A DNA stretch of 60,674 bases from the NCBI GenBank assembly GCA_011523425.1, contig WTGU01000042.1, forward strand, positions 1 to 60,674. The letters run 5' to 3'. Position numbers and translations under genes: made by a program. Numbering within the stretch: position 1 is the first letter of the stretch; each line of letters opens with the position of its first letter. Source of the DNA: Alphaproteobacteria bacterium. GTDB taxonomy: Bacteria > Pseudomonadota > Alphaproteobacteria > UBA828. The notes beneath the pieces are model-generated. The model did no database searches. It saw nothing but the letters and a program-made list of their open reading frames with translations, and was not told the origin of the DNA. Of this stretch, positions 19,601-28,418 are shown one piece after another.

Positions 19601-22210
19601 ATGGACGTCGTCGTCGTCGAATCGCCTACAAAGGCGACCACCATCAGCAAGTATCTGGGGCCCGGCTACAGGGTCGTGGCCTCCTATGGCCATGTCCGCG
19701 ATCTCCTGCCCAAGGACGGCTCGGTGCGGCCGGACGAGTCCTTCGCCATGGACTGGACCGTCGCCGACGGCGCCGAGAAGCGGATCGGCGCCATCGGCAA
19801 GGCGCTGAAGGGGGCGGACCAGCTCTATCTCGCGACCGACCCGGACCGAGAGGGCGAGGCGATCTCCTGGCACGTGATGGACGAGCTCGGCCGGCGCGGG
19901 CTGCTGGACGGCATCGCAGTCAGGCGCGTGGTCTTCAGCGAGGTCACCAGGAGCGCCGTGCTCGCCGCCATGGCGGAGCCCCGCGACCTCGACGATCACC
20001 TGGTCGACGCCTACAAGGCGCGCCGCGCGCTCGACTACTTGGTGGGCTTCACCCTCTCGCCGGTGCTCTGGCGCAAGCTTCCGGGCTCGCGCTCGGCCGG
20101 CCGCGTGCAGTCTGTGGCGCTCAGGCTGGTGTGCGACCGCGAGCTGGAGATCGAGGCCTTCGAGCCGCGCGAGTACTGGTCGATCGAGGCCGAGCTCGAC
20201 ACGCCCCGGGGCGAGCGCATGGCGGCCCGCCTCGCCCAGCTCGACGGTCAGAAACTCGGCAAGTATGCGCTCGGCGACGAGGCGGCGGCCGGGGAGGCGG
20301 CCGCGCTCGTCCGGGCCGGCCGCTACAGCATCGCCGCCGTCGAGCCGAAGCGCGTCAAGCGCAATCCGGCGCCGCCCTTCACCACGTCCACCCTGCAGCA
20401 GGAGGCCTCGCGCAAGCTCGGCTTCGCCGCGCGGCGCACCATGCAGGTGGCCCAGCAGCTCTACGAGGGCATCGCCGTGAACGGCGAGCAGGTGGGCCTC
20501 ATCACCTACATGCGGACCGACGGGGTGCAGATCGCGGGCCAGGCGATCGGCCGGGCGCGAGAGGTGATCGGTGAGCGCTACGGCGCGACCTACGTGCCGG
20601 AAAAGCCCCGCCTCTACCGGACCAGGGCGAAGAACGCGCAGGAAGCGCACGAGGCGATCCGCCCCACCGATCTCGCCCGCGCCCCGCAGGCGCTCAGCGC
20701 CGCGCTCAACCGGGATCAGGCCCGGCTCTACGAGCTCATCTGGAAGCGCGCGCTGGCGAGCCAGATGGCGAGCGCCGAGATCGACCGGGTGAGCGTCGAC
20801 ATCGCCTCAGAGGACGGCCGCGTGGGCCTGCGCGCCTCCGGCTCGACCGTCGCCTTCGACGGCTTCCTGCGCGTCTATCAGGAGGGCCGGGACGACGCCC
20901 GGCGCGACAACGGCAACGGCCTGGACAACGACGAGCGCGCGTTGCCGCAGGTGGCCGCCGGCGAGCCGATGGCGCTGGCCGACGTCACGCCCGCCCGCCA
21001 CGTCACCGAGCCGCCGCCGCGCTTCTCCGAGGCGAGCCTGGTGAGGCGGCTCGAGGAGCTCGGCATCGGGCGCCCCTCCACCTATGCCGCGATCCTCTCG
21101 GTGCTGCAGGACCGCAACTACGTGCGCCTCGAGAAGCGCCGCTTCGTGCCGGAGGACCGCGGGCGCATCGTCACGGTGTTCCTGGAGAACTTCTTCAGCC
21201 GCTACGTGGAGTACGACTTCACCGCCTCGCTGGAAGGCCAGCTCGACACCATCTCCGCCGGCGAGGTCGACTGGCGGCAGGTGCTGAGCGACTTCTGGCG
21301 CGACTTCGCCGGGGCGGTGGAGGAGACCAGGGGCCTGCGCGTCGCCCAGGTCCTCGATGCGCTCGACGCGACGCTGGGCCGCCACCTCTTCCCGGCCGAG
21401 GACGGCGAGGAGGACCGCCGCTGCCCCGCCTGCGAAGGCGGCAGGCTCGGGCTGAAGCTCGGGCGCTACGGCCCCTTCGTCGGCTGCGCCAACTATCCCG
21501 AGTGCCGCTACACCCGCCCGCTCGCCGATGCCGAGGCGGACGCCACGGAGCCGCGCGAGATCGGCCGCGATCCCGCGACCGGCCTGGCGGTGACGCTGAA
21601 GCGCGGCCCCTACGGCCTCTACGTCGAGCGCGCCGCCGAAGGCGCGGCGAAGGAGAAGCCCAAGCGCGTCTCCCTGCCCCAGGACATGGCGCCCGATCTG
21701 GTCGATCTCGATACCGCGCTCGGCCTGCTCGCGCTGCCCCGCGAGATCGGCACCCATCCCGAGACCGGCAAGCCGGTCACCGCCGGCCTCGGCCGCTTCG
21801 GCGCCTACGTCAAGCATGACGGCGCCTACTGCTCGCTGCCGCGCGGCGAGAGCGTGCTGACGGTGGGGCTCAACCGGGCGGTGGTGCTGATCGCCGAGAA
21901 GAAGGGGCGGGGTGCGCGCGTGCTGCGGGAGCTCGGCGCACACCCGGACGGCGGCGAGCCGGTGAAGCTCTGCTCCGGCCGCTACGGGCCCTACGTCCAG
22001 CATCGCCGGCTCCGCGCATCGCTGCCCAAGGACGCATCGGCCGACGACTTCAGCCTGGACGACGCCGTCCAACTGCTCGCCGCGAAGGCGGCCCAGCCAA
22101 AGAGGAAGGGCGCCGGCCGCGGCCGCAAGACGGCGTCCGGGTCCGGCCGGGCCAAGGCGAAGCGCGGTGCGAAGAGCCAGCCGGACGCGCCTGCCGGAGG
22201 CGCGCCCTAG
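19601..22210 (+). CDS. topA: DNA topoisomerase I
   Basis: This 869-residue type IA topoisomerase relaxes negative supercoils. The N-terminal TOPRIM domain begins VVVESPTKATTI and has the TDPDREGEAISWH motif. The catalytic tyrosine is Tyr303 in LITYMRTDG. A C-terminal four-cysteine zinc ribbon (CPACEGG...CANYPEC, about residues 608-640) is followed by three degenerate repeats with RYGPYV-like cores and a basic Lys/Arg/Gly-rich tail. Length is normal for alphaproteobacteria. It sits between dprA and rnr on the same strand. Confidence 0.96.
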   Translation: MDVVVVESPTKATTISKYLGPGYRVVASYGHVRDLLPKDGSVRPDESFAMDWTVADGAEKRIGAIGKALKGADQLYLATDPDREGEAISWHVMDELGRRGLLDGIAVRRVVFSEVTRSAVLAAMAEPRDLDDHLVDAYKARRALDYLVGFTLSPVLWRKLPGSRSAGRVQSVALRLVCDRELEIEAFEPREYWSIEAELDTPRGERMAARLAQLDGQKLGKYALGDEAAAGEAAALVRAGRYSIAAVEPKRVKRNPAPPFTTSTLQQEASRKLGFAARRTMQVAQQLYEGIAVNGEQVGLITYMRTDGVQIAGQAIGRAREVIGERYGATYVPEKPRLYRTRAKNAQEAHEAIRPTDLARAPQALSAALNRDQARLYELIWKRALASQMASAEIDRVSVDIASEDGRVGLRASGSTVAFDGFLRVYQEGRDDARRDNGNGLDNDERALPQVAAGEPMALADVTPARHVTEPPPRFSEASLVRRLEELGIGRPSTYAAILSVLQDRNYVRLEKRRFVPEDRGRIVTVFLENFFSRYVEYDFTASLEGQLDTISAGEVDWRQVLSDFWRDFAGAVEETRGLRVAQVLDALDATLGRHLFPAEDGEEDRRCPACEGGRLGLKLGRYGPFVGCANYPECRYTRPLADAEADATEPREIGRDPATGLAVTLKRGPYGLYVERAAEGAAKEKPKRVSLPQDMAPDLVDLDTALGLLALPREIGTHPETGKPVTAGLGRFGAYVKHDGAYCSLPRGESVLTVGLNRAVVLIAEKKGRGARVLRELGAHPDGGEPVKLCSGRYGPYVQHRRLRASLPKDASADDFSLDDAVQLLAAKAAQPKRKGAGRGRKTASGSGRAKAKRGAKSQPDAPAGGAP

Positions 22211-22233
22211 ACGCGTGGCGTCCTGAGGCGGAC

Positions 22234-24459
22234 TTGAGCGGCAGGCCGGCGCCGTTTCCGACCAGGGATGAGGTTCTGCGCTTCGTCCGGGAGAGCCCCG
22301 GCAAGGTCGGCAGGCGGGAGATCGCGCGCGCCTTCGGCATCCGCGGCAACGACCGCGCCGCGCTGACCGACCTCCTGCGCTCGCTCGAGGAAGAAGGCGC
22401 GCTCGACGGGCCCCGGCGGCGCCGGCGAACGCCCGGGACGCTGCCTCAGGTCACGGTCCTGGAGGTCACGGATCTCGATCCCGACGGCGCGCTCAGCGCG
22501 CGGCCGGCGCGCTGGGAAGAGGACGAGCCGCCGCCGTCGATCACCCTCGATGCCGCGCCCCGCGGCGTGCCCGAGCCGGGAGTCGGCGACCGCGTGCTTG
22601 CCCGGCTTCGGCCCGCGCCCGACGGCGGCTACCTGGCGCGGCCCATGCGCGTGCTCGATGCCGGCCCGCGCCGCGTGGTCGGGGTCTTCCGCGCCGACGG
22701 GCGCGGCGGCGGGGCGATCCAGCCGGCGGACCGCCGGCGCCGCCGCGACTTTCCGGTGCCGGAAGGCGAGACAGCGGGCGCGCGCCAGGGCGAGCTGGTG
22801 GTGGGCGAGACGCGCGAGGGCCGCCGCGTCGGCCCGCCCGAGGCGCGCGTGGTCGAGCGGCTGGGGGCGCCCGATTCGCCCGGCGCGATCAGCCTCGCCG
22901 CCATCCACACCCACGGCCTGCCCTTCGACTTCCCGGACGACGCGCTGGCCGAGGCCGCCAGCCTGGAGGCGCCGGGCCCCGAGGGACGCGCGGATCTGAG
23001 ATCGCTCCCGCTCGTTACCATCGACGGCGCGGACGCCCGCGACTTCGACGACGCCGTCTGGGCCGAGGCCGATGCCGCGCCCGACAACGAGGGCGGCTTT
23101 CGCGCAACCGTCGCCATCGCCGACGTCGCCCACTTCGTCCGCCCGCACACCGCGCTCGACCGGGCGGCGCGCGAGCGCGGCAACTCCGCCTATTTTCCCG
23201 ACCGCGTGGTGCCGATGCTGCCGGAGGCGCTGTCGGCCGATCTCTGCTCGCTGAAGCCGGGCCTCGACCGCGCCTGCCTCGCGGTGCATCTGAGGATCGC
23301 CGCCGACGGCGCGCTGCTGGCATGGCGCTTCGAGCGCGCGCTCATGCGCTCGGCCGCGCGGCTCACCTATGACGGGATGCAGGCGGCGGCGGACAGCGGC
23401 GGCGAGGGCCTTGCGGAAGCGCTGCGGCCGGCGATGGCCGCGCTCTACGGCGTCTTGGGCGCGCTCCGGGCGGCGCGGGAGCGGCGCGGCGCGCTCGACC
23501 TGGAGCTGCCCGAGCGCACGGTGGCGCTCGCCGCCGACGGCACGGTGTCCGGCATCGGCTTCGCCCGCCGTCACGACAGCCACCGCCTGATCGAGGAGCT
23601 GATGATCGCGGCGAACGTCGCCGCCGCGAGCGCGCTCGACGCCGCACGCACCCCTTGCATGTACCGCGTCCACGACCGGCCCGACACGGCCAAGCTCGAC
23701 GTGCTGCAGGAGCTTCTCAGGAGCCGCGGGCTCAGAGTGCGCCTGCGCGGCGCGATGGGCGCCGACGCCTTCAACAAGATTCTCGCCGGCCTCGACGATC
23801 CGCGCGACGCGGCGATCGCCGGCCTGATGATCCTGCGCGCCCAGGCGCAGGCCGCCTACAGCCCGCGCAACATCGGCCATTTCGGGCTCGGGCTCCGGCG
23901 CTACGCCCACTTCACCTCGCCGATCCGCCGCTACGCCGACCTGCTCGTTCACCGTGCCCTGATCGCGGCCTGCGATCTCGGGCCGGCCAGTGCCGGGCAG
24001 GGTGCCGCCGGGCAGGGCGAGGCGGCGGCGCTGGAGCAGGTCGGTGCGCACATCTCGTCGACCGAGCGGCGCGCGCAGGCTGCCGAGCGCGACGCCATGG
24101 ACCGCTACTGCGCCGCCTACCTGGCCGAGCGCGTGGATGCGGCGTTCCACGGCCGCATCGTGGGCGTGACGCGCTTCGGCATCTTCGTGTCCCTCGACGA
24201 GACCGGCGCCGAGGGCCTGGTGCCCGCGCGCACGCTGGGCCGGGTGCGGCCGCGCTTCGATGCGCGCCGGCACACGCTCGCCGTCGGCGGCCGCACCCTC
24301 GGCCTGGGCGATGCGGTGATCGTGACGCTGCGGGAGGCCGACCCGCTCGCAGGCGGTCTCGCCTTCACGCTCGACGCGGCGAACGGCGAGGCCTGGGAGC
24401 AGGCCCCGGACCACGACGGGGGGCGGCGCGGAGGGCGGCGCGAGCGGCGGCGGCGCTGA
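22234..24459 (+). CDS. rnr: Ribonuclease R
   Basis: This 741-residue 3'-to-5' exoribonuclease degrades structured RNA. An N-terminal winged-helix region (TRDEVLRFVRESP), cold-shock domains, the RNB catalytic domain with DARDFDDAVW (about residues 265-275), the FTSPIRRYADLLVHR motif and a C-terminal S1 domain (about 635-705: GRIVGVTRFGIFVSLDETGAEG) are seen. A basic Gly/Arg tail ends it. Translation starts at TTG (22234) after GAGG; the N-terminal sequence supports this. It is the last of the plsY-dprA-topA-rnr set. Confidence 0.95.
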   Translation: MSGRPAPFPTRDEVLRFVRESPGKVGRREIARAFGIRGNDRAALTDLLRSLEEEGALDGPRRRRRTPGTLPQVTVLEVTDLDPDGALSARPARWEEDEPPPSITLDAAPRGVPEPGVGDRVLARLRPAPDGGYLARPMRVLDAGPRRVVGVFRADGRGGGAIQPADRRRRRDFPVPEGETAGARQGELVVGETREGRRVGPPEARVVERLGAPDSPGAISLAAIHTHGLPFDFPDDALAEAASLEAPGPEGRADLRSLPLVTIDGADARDFDDAVWAEADAAPDNEGGFRATVAIADVAHFVRPHTALDRAARERGNSAYFPDRVVPMLPEALSADLCSLKPGLDRACLAVHLRIAADGALLAWRFERALMRSAARLTYDGMQAAADSGGEGLAEALRPAMAALYGVLGALRAARERRGALDLELPERTVALAADGTVSGIGFARRHDSHRLIEELMIAANVAAASALDAARTPCMYRVHDRPDTAKLDVLQELLRSRGLRVRLRGAMGADAFNKILAGLDDPRDAAIAGLMILRAQAQAAYSPRNIGHFGLGLRRYAHFTSPIRRYADLLVHRALIAACDLGPASAGQGAAGQGEAAALEQVGAHISSTERRAQAAERDAMDRYCAAYLAERVDAAFHGRIVGVTRFGIFVSLDETGAEGLVPARTLGRVRPRFDARRHTLAVGGRTLGLGDAVIVTLREADPLAGGLAFTLDAANGEAWEQAPDHDGGRRGGRRERRRR

Positions 24460-24461
24460 TC

Positions 24462-25676
24462 GTGGCGCCCGCGCGCACCCGCTGGGATATCGTCGCGCTC
24501 GCCTTCGCGGCCGGCTACATGGTGGGCATGCAGGTCGGCAAGGTGCCGCCGGCGCTGCCGCTGCTGCAGGCGGAGCTCGGGCTCTCCCGGGTCATCGCCG
24601 GGCTGATCGCGTCTTCCTTCTACGGCATCGGCGCCGTTCTCGGCGTCACCGGCGGGCTGCTCGTCGACCGGCTGGGCATCGGCCGGCTGGTCGCGGTGGG
24701 GGGTGCGACGATGGCGCTCGCGAGCCTCGCCGGCGGCTTCGCGAGCAGCGGCCCGCCGCTGCTGGCCGCCCGCATCGTCGAGGGCTTCGGCTTCGCCACT
24801 CTCTCGGTCGCAGCCCCCAAGATGCTCTTCGCCGCGACCGGCGACGGCGTCCGCCGCTTCGTCCTCGGCGTCTGGGGCACCTACATGCCGGTCGGCATCG
24901 CGCTCTCGCTGGTGATCGCGACGGCGATGCTGGAGCCGCTCGGCTGGCGCGGGCTCTGGTTCCTCAACGCCGGGCTGATCCTGCTCTTCCTGCTCGCCTT
25001 CGCCTGGGCCGCGGCGCCCGGGCGCTGGCAGGCGCCGGCGGCGAGCGGGGCGGCGTTCGACCGTGCCGGCGTGCTGGAGACGCTGGCGCGGCCGGGGCCC
25101 TGGCTCTTCGGCGCCTGCTTCGTGATCTTCGCGGTCCAGTGGCAGGCGCTGATGGCATGGCTGCCGACCTTCCTGATCGAGACGCAGGCGCGCTCGCTCT
25201 CCGGCGCCGCGCTCTTCACTGCACTCTTCGTCCTCGCTACCGCCTTCGGCTCCGTCGCCAGCGCGTGGCTCATGCACCGGGGCGGCGCACGCTGGGCGCT
25301 GCTGGGCGCCTCCTTCACCGGGATGGGCGTCTGCGCGGCGCTGCTGTTCGCGCCGTTCACGCCGATTGCCGCCAAGATCCCGCTCGCCGTCTGCTTCGCG
25401 CTGGCCGGCGGCCCGGTGCCGGCCGCCTGCTTTGAGGGCGGCATCGCGCACGCATCGAGCCAGGCGCAGGTCGCCATGGCAGGGGGCTTCGTGGCGCAGG
25501 GAGCCGCGCTCGGCGCCGTGCTCGGGCCGCCGCTGCTGGCTGCGGTGACCGAGGCGCTCGGCGGCTGGTCCGCGGCCTGGTGGACCATGTTCGTCTGCGC
25601 CGGCTTCGGGCTCGCGGCGGTCGTCGGCGTGTGGCGGGCGGATGCGCGCATCGCGGGCGCAGAGGCCGCCGCATGA
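24462..25676 (+). CDS. Major facilitator superfamily transporter
   Basis: This 404-residue inner-membrane protein has about 12 hydrophobic segments. An MFS motif A-like loop (GGLLVDRLGIGRL) lies between segments 2 and 3. The GTG start lies two bases after the rnr stop, and the gene's TGA overlaps the next ATG, so it is probably part of the rnr transcript. It resembles cyanate/nitrate-type or sugar-type MFS permeases only in general layout; the substrate and direction of transport cannot be told. Confidence 0.85.
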   Translation: MAPARTRWDIVALAFAAGYMVGMQVGKVPPALPLLQAELGLSRVIAGLIASSFYGIGAVLGVTGGLLVDRLGIGRLVAVGGATMALASLAGGFASSGPPLLAARIVEGFGFATLSVAAPKMLFAATGDGVRRFVLGVWGTYMPVGIALSLVIATAMLEPLGWRGLWFLNAGLILLFLLAFAWAAAPGRWQAPAASGAAFDRAGVLETLARPGPWLFGACFVIFAVQWQALMAWLPTFLIETQARSLSGAALFTALFVLATAFGSVASAWLMHRGGARWALLGASFTGMGVCAALLFAPFTPIAAKIPLAVCFALAGGPVPAACFEGGIAHASSQAQVAMAGGFVAQGAALGAVLGPPLLAAVTEALGGWSAAWWTMFVCAGFGLAAVVGVWRADARIAGAEAAA

Positions 25677-26662
25677 CAGGCCGCCGTTCTCTGACGGCAG
25701 CCCTCGCCGCGGTCTGCGTCGCGGGCACCCTGGCGCTGGCGGCCGGCGCGGCGCTCGGCGCCTCCGTCCCGCTCAGCGTGCGCGGGGTCGCCCTCGATGC
25801 GGCGGACGAGAGCGTGAACCGGGTCGGCCGGCTGCGCTATCTCGGCGGGCTCGAGCTGCGGAGCGAGGCGGATGCGTTCGGCGGGCTCTCCGGCCTCAGC
25901 GTCACGGCGGACGGGCGGCTTGCCGCCGTCACCGATCGCGGCCACCGCTTCACGGCCCGCATCGTGCGCGACGACGCCGGCCGTCTGGTGGACCTCGTGG
26001 AGGCATCGCTCGCGCCGCTCGGCGACACGCAGGGCCGGCCGCTGGCAGGCCACTGGCGCGACGCCGAGGCACTCGAGCGCCTGCCCGGCGGCGACTGGCT
26101 GGTGAGCTTCGAGCGCAACCACCGCGTGTGGCGCTACGCCGCCGGAAGCGGCGGCCCCGACGGCCCGGCCCGGCCCTTCCCCACGCCCGACGCGCTCGCC
26201 CGCGCCCCTCTCAACGGCGGGCTGGAGGCGCTCGCACCGCTCCCCGACGGCCGCGTCCTCATGCTGGCGGAGGACCTGACGCGTGCGGACGGGACGCACG
26301 CCGGCTGGCTCGTCGGCGACGAGACCCGCCCGTTCGGCTATCGCCCCGCGCCGGACTTCAAGCCGACCGATGTGGCGCTGCTGCCCGACGGCGACCTGCT
26401 CGTGCTCACCCGCTTCTTCAGCCTGATCGGCGGCGTCAAGGCGCGCCTGGAGCACGTGCCCGCCGACACCCTCGCGGCCGGTGCCGTGCTGCGGGGCACG
26501 CTCGTCGCCCACATCGCCCCGCCGCTGACGGTGGACAATTTCGAGGGCGTGGCGGTGGCGCGCGGCGCGGACGGCGGGACGCTCGTCTACCTCCTCTCCG
26601 ACGACAACTTCAACGCCTTCCAGCGTACGCTGCTGCTGCTCTTCCGCCTCGACGAGGAGTAG
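25673..26662 (+). CDS. Secreted esterase-like/phytase-like beta-propeller protein
   Basis: This 329-residue exported protein has a signal peptide ending near ALGAS. The body matches the phytase-like/esterase-like beta-propeller family: LGGLELRS, FGGLSGLSV, AVTDRGHRF, NGGLEALAPLPDGR and TVDNFEGVAV are blade-type repeats. In alphaproteobacteria these proteins are predicted periplasmic phosphatases or esterases, but few have been tested. It overlaps the MFS gene by four bases (ATGA), so co-expression is likely. Confidence 0.82.
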   Translation: MTGRRSLTAALAAVCVAGTLALAAGAALGASVPLSVRGVALDAADESVNRVGRLRYLGGLELRSEADAFGGLSGLSVTADGRLAAVTDRGHRFTARIVRDDAGRLVDLVEASLAPLGDTQGRPLAGHWRDAEALERLPGGDWLVSFERNHRVWRYAAGSGGPDGPARPFPTPDALARAPLNGGLEALAPLPDGRVLMLAEDLTRADGTHAGWLVGDETRPFGYRPAPDFKPTDVALLPDGDLLVLTRFFSLIGGVKARLEHVPADTLAAGAVLRGTLVAHIAPPLTVDNFEGVAVARGADGGTLVYLLSDDNFNAFQRTLLLLFRLDEE

Positions 26663-26705
26663 TAACGGGCGCGGCGCGTCACGCCTCGGCAGTCGCTGCC
26701 CGCGC

Positions 26706-28226
26706 TCATCTCGTGCCGCCGAAGCCGGCCAGGAGGCTGACCTCGCGGTCGTCGAGCACGCCCGCCATCTCCTCGTGTGCAGGGCCGAAGAAGCCGCCCA
26801 TGATGCGGCCTTCCTCGTCCGAGAACCCGTTGCCGGTGACGCCGACGGCGTAGGCCAGGCTCGGCATCCGGAAGGCGCGCGATCGGCCGTCCACGTCCAC
26901 GGTGAGGTTGTCGAAGCCGGTGGTGCCCGAGAGGTCATCGAGGTCCACCTGCAGCGCCGCGTCGCCGAACACCGGCGGCAGGGCCGCGTGGCCGATATCG
27001 ACGCCGAGCAGGGAGCCTGTCCAGGTCACCTGCCCCTGCAGAACGGGGGACTCGGCAAGGTTCGTCGCCGGGGCGATGCCGAACGCATCGGCGCCGGCGC
27101 GCAGCCTGTCGCCGCTGCCGAGCCGGCGCTCCACGCCGACGCCCCAGGCGCCGTAGTGGCCCCAGGCGCCATAGCCGTAGAGCTCCGGCTCGGAGGCGGT
27201 CGTGCTGCTCAGGATCTCGTATCCCATGTCGGTGAGGATCGCGAAGTCGAGCGCGCTCGGGCTGCTCAGTTCGCTGCAATAGGCCATGATGGACGAGCAG
27301 ACGCCGGGGTGGGCGTAGTCGATCGTAGCCCCGATCGTGTAGGGCGCGACCGGCTCGAGGTCATCGTTGATCCACTGGAAGGGCAGGGGCGCGCCGCCGT
27401 TGGCCCGCATCGATGCGGGCCCCTCGAAGGTGTTGTCCACATAGTTCGCGTAGCGTTCGAACGACCCGTAGAAGGAACCCGGGAAGATACCCAGCACGTG
27501 CCCGATCTCGTGCGCCATGACGTCGGTGTAGCCGTGGTGTTGCCGGGACAGCAGGATCGAGCCTAACCAGGGCTCCAGGTCGTGGGAGCTGTACTCGGCG
27601 CGCTGAAAGGTGGCCGACGAGGTGTTGTCGGAGTCCGGCCCCTCGTCGAGCACGAAGATCATGACGCCATCCGTCGTCACCGCCGCGTCCACGCGCATGT
27701 GGATGTCTCCGTGGTAGATGGTCGTCCCCGCCGAGGCGGTGTGTTCCCCGAAGTCGTCCAGAATGCGGTAGGACCAGGTCTTGCCTGCGCGCTCCATCCG
27801 GGCACGAACCGCCGCGTCGGCGTTCTGGGCGAAGCGCCAGTCGAACTCGATGTTCAGCGTGCCGGCCGGGCCGCCCTTCCACTGCCCGTAGGTGATCCCG
27901 CTCCGCTCGCCGACGATGTCGATGTCCTCGGGGCGGACGTTTCTCAGCCTGGTCCCCGTCTCGTCGTCGTCGGCCCCGGCAGTGGCGAGCAGCCGGCCGA
28001 TGACCGCTCGCCGCGCCTCGACGTCCGACACGGCCGCGAGGCTCAGCGCGCTCCGCAGGCGCTCCGGATCGTTCCAGTGGTCGAGCAGGTCCTCCGCGCC
28101 CTGATTGCCGCGCGCGTAGAGTCCGAAGCCCGATGTCGCTCCATCGTCACCGCCGCCGCCGCAGCCGACCAGGCCCGGCGCGAGCAACAGGGCGAATGCC
28201 ACCAGGACGAGCGGTCTGACAGACAT
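26706..28226 (-). CDS. Lipoprotein with zincin metalloprotease domain and C-terminal TbpB-like barrel
   Basis: This 506-residue predicted lipoprotein has a signal peptide with lipobox LVGC (Cys22). The middle is zincin-like: HEIGHVLGIFPG (His239, Glu240, His243) and a Met-turn SSIMAYC (Met314), as in metzincins, but the third histidine of HExxHxxGxxH is replaced by Pro249. The last 150 residues (about 345-506) look like a transferrin-binding-protein-B-type barrel domain, ending GFFGPAHEEMAGV and LLAGFGG. Start at ATG 28226 has GGGGAG upstream; a TTG six bases earlier is too close to that site. It is divergent from the LeuC-like gene. Proteolysis of an extracellular protein is inferred. Confidence 0.75.
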   Translation of the reverse strand: MSVRPLVLVAFALLLAPGLVGCGGGGDDGATSGFGLYARGNQGAEDLLDHWNDPERLRSALSLAAVSDVEARRAVIGRLLATAGADDDETGTRLRNVRPEDIDIVGERSGITYGQWKGGPAGTLNIEFDWRFAQNADAAVRARMERAGKTWSYRILDDFGEHTASAGTTIYHGDIHMRVDAAVTTDGVMIFVLDEGPDSDNTSSATFQRAEYSSHDLEPWLGSILLSRQHHGYTDVMAHEIGHVLGIFPGSFYGSFERYANYVDNTFEGPASMRANGGAPLPFQWINDDLEPVAPYTIGATIDYAHPGVCSSIMAYCSELSSPSALDFAILTDMGYEILSSTTASEPELYGYGAWGHYGAWGVGVERRLGSGDRLRAGADAFGIAPATNLAESPVLQGQVTWTGSLLGVDIGHAALPPVFGDAALQVDLDDLSGTTGFDNLTVDVDGRSRAFRMPSLAYAVGVTGNGFSDEEGRIMGGFFGPAHEEMAGVLDDREVSLLAGFGGTR

Positions 28227-28418
28227 GAGCAATACTCCCCTACTGCTGCCCTTCAGGGCGGATAAAATTGGCCAATACTTACTATTGTTGATTCGCGCCT
28301 ACTCTTGATATCTCAGATTAACATGGATTCGGTCGCGATACCGGTGCGCGGCCCCCGCCGCCGCCCGCGCGATGGTGCTACCATCCGCACAGAGCGGGAA
28401 AGACGCAGGCGGGGAGCG
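28227..28418. promoter_or_regulatory. AT-rich divergent intergenic region with palindromes
   Basis: This 192-bp region separates the divergent lipoprotein and LeuC-like genes. The part 28260-28320 is far more AT-rich than the window average and holds TTGGCCAA, so it probably carries the lipoprotein promoter. GATGGT-GCT-ACCATC (28371-28385) is a perfect 6-bp inverted repeat ending 33 bp before the LeuC-like start, a candidate operator or -10 region. No specific regulator binding site is recognised. Confidence 0.45.

Noticed and set aside
26663-26705. Terminator between the phytase-like and lipoprotein genes (GGCAG/CTGCC)
   Set aside because: The stem is only five pairs and has no T-run on either strand.
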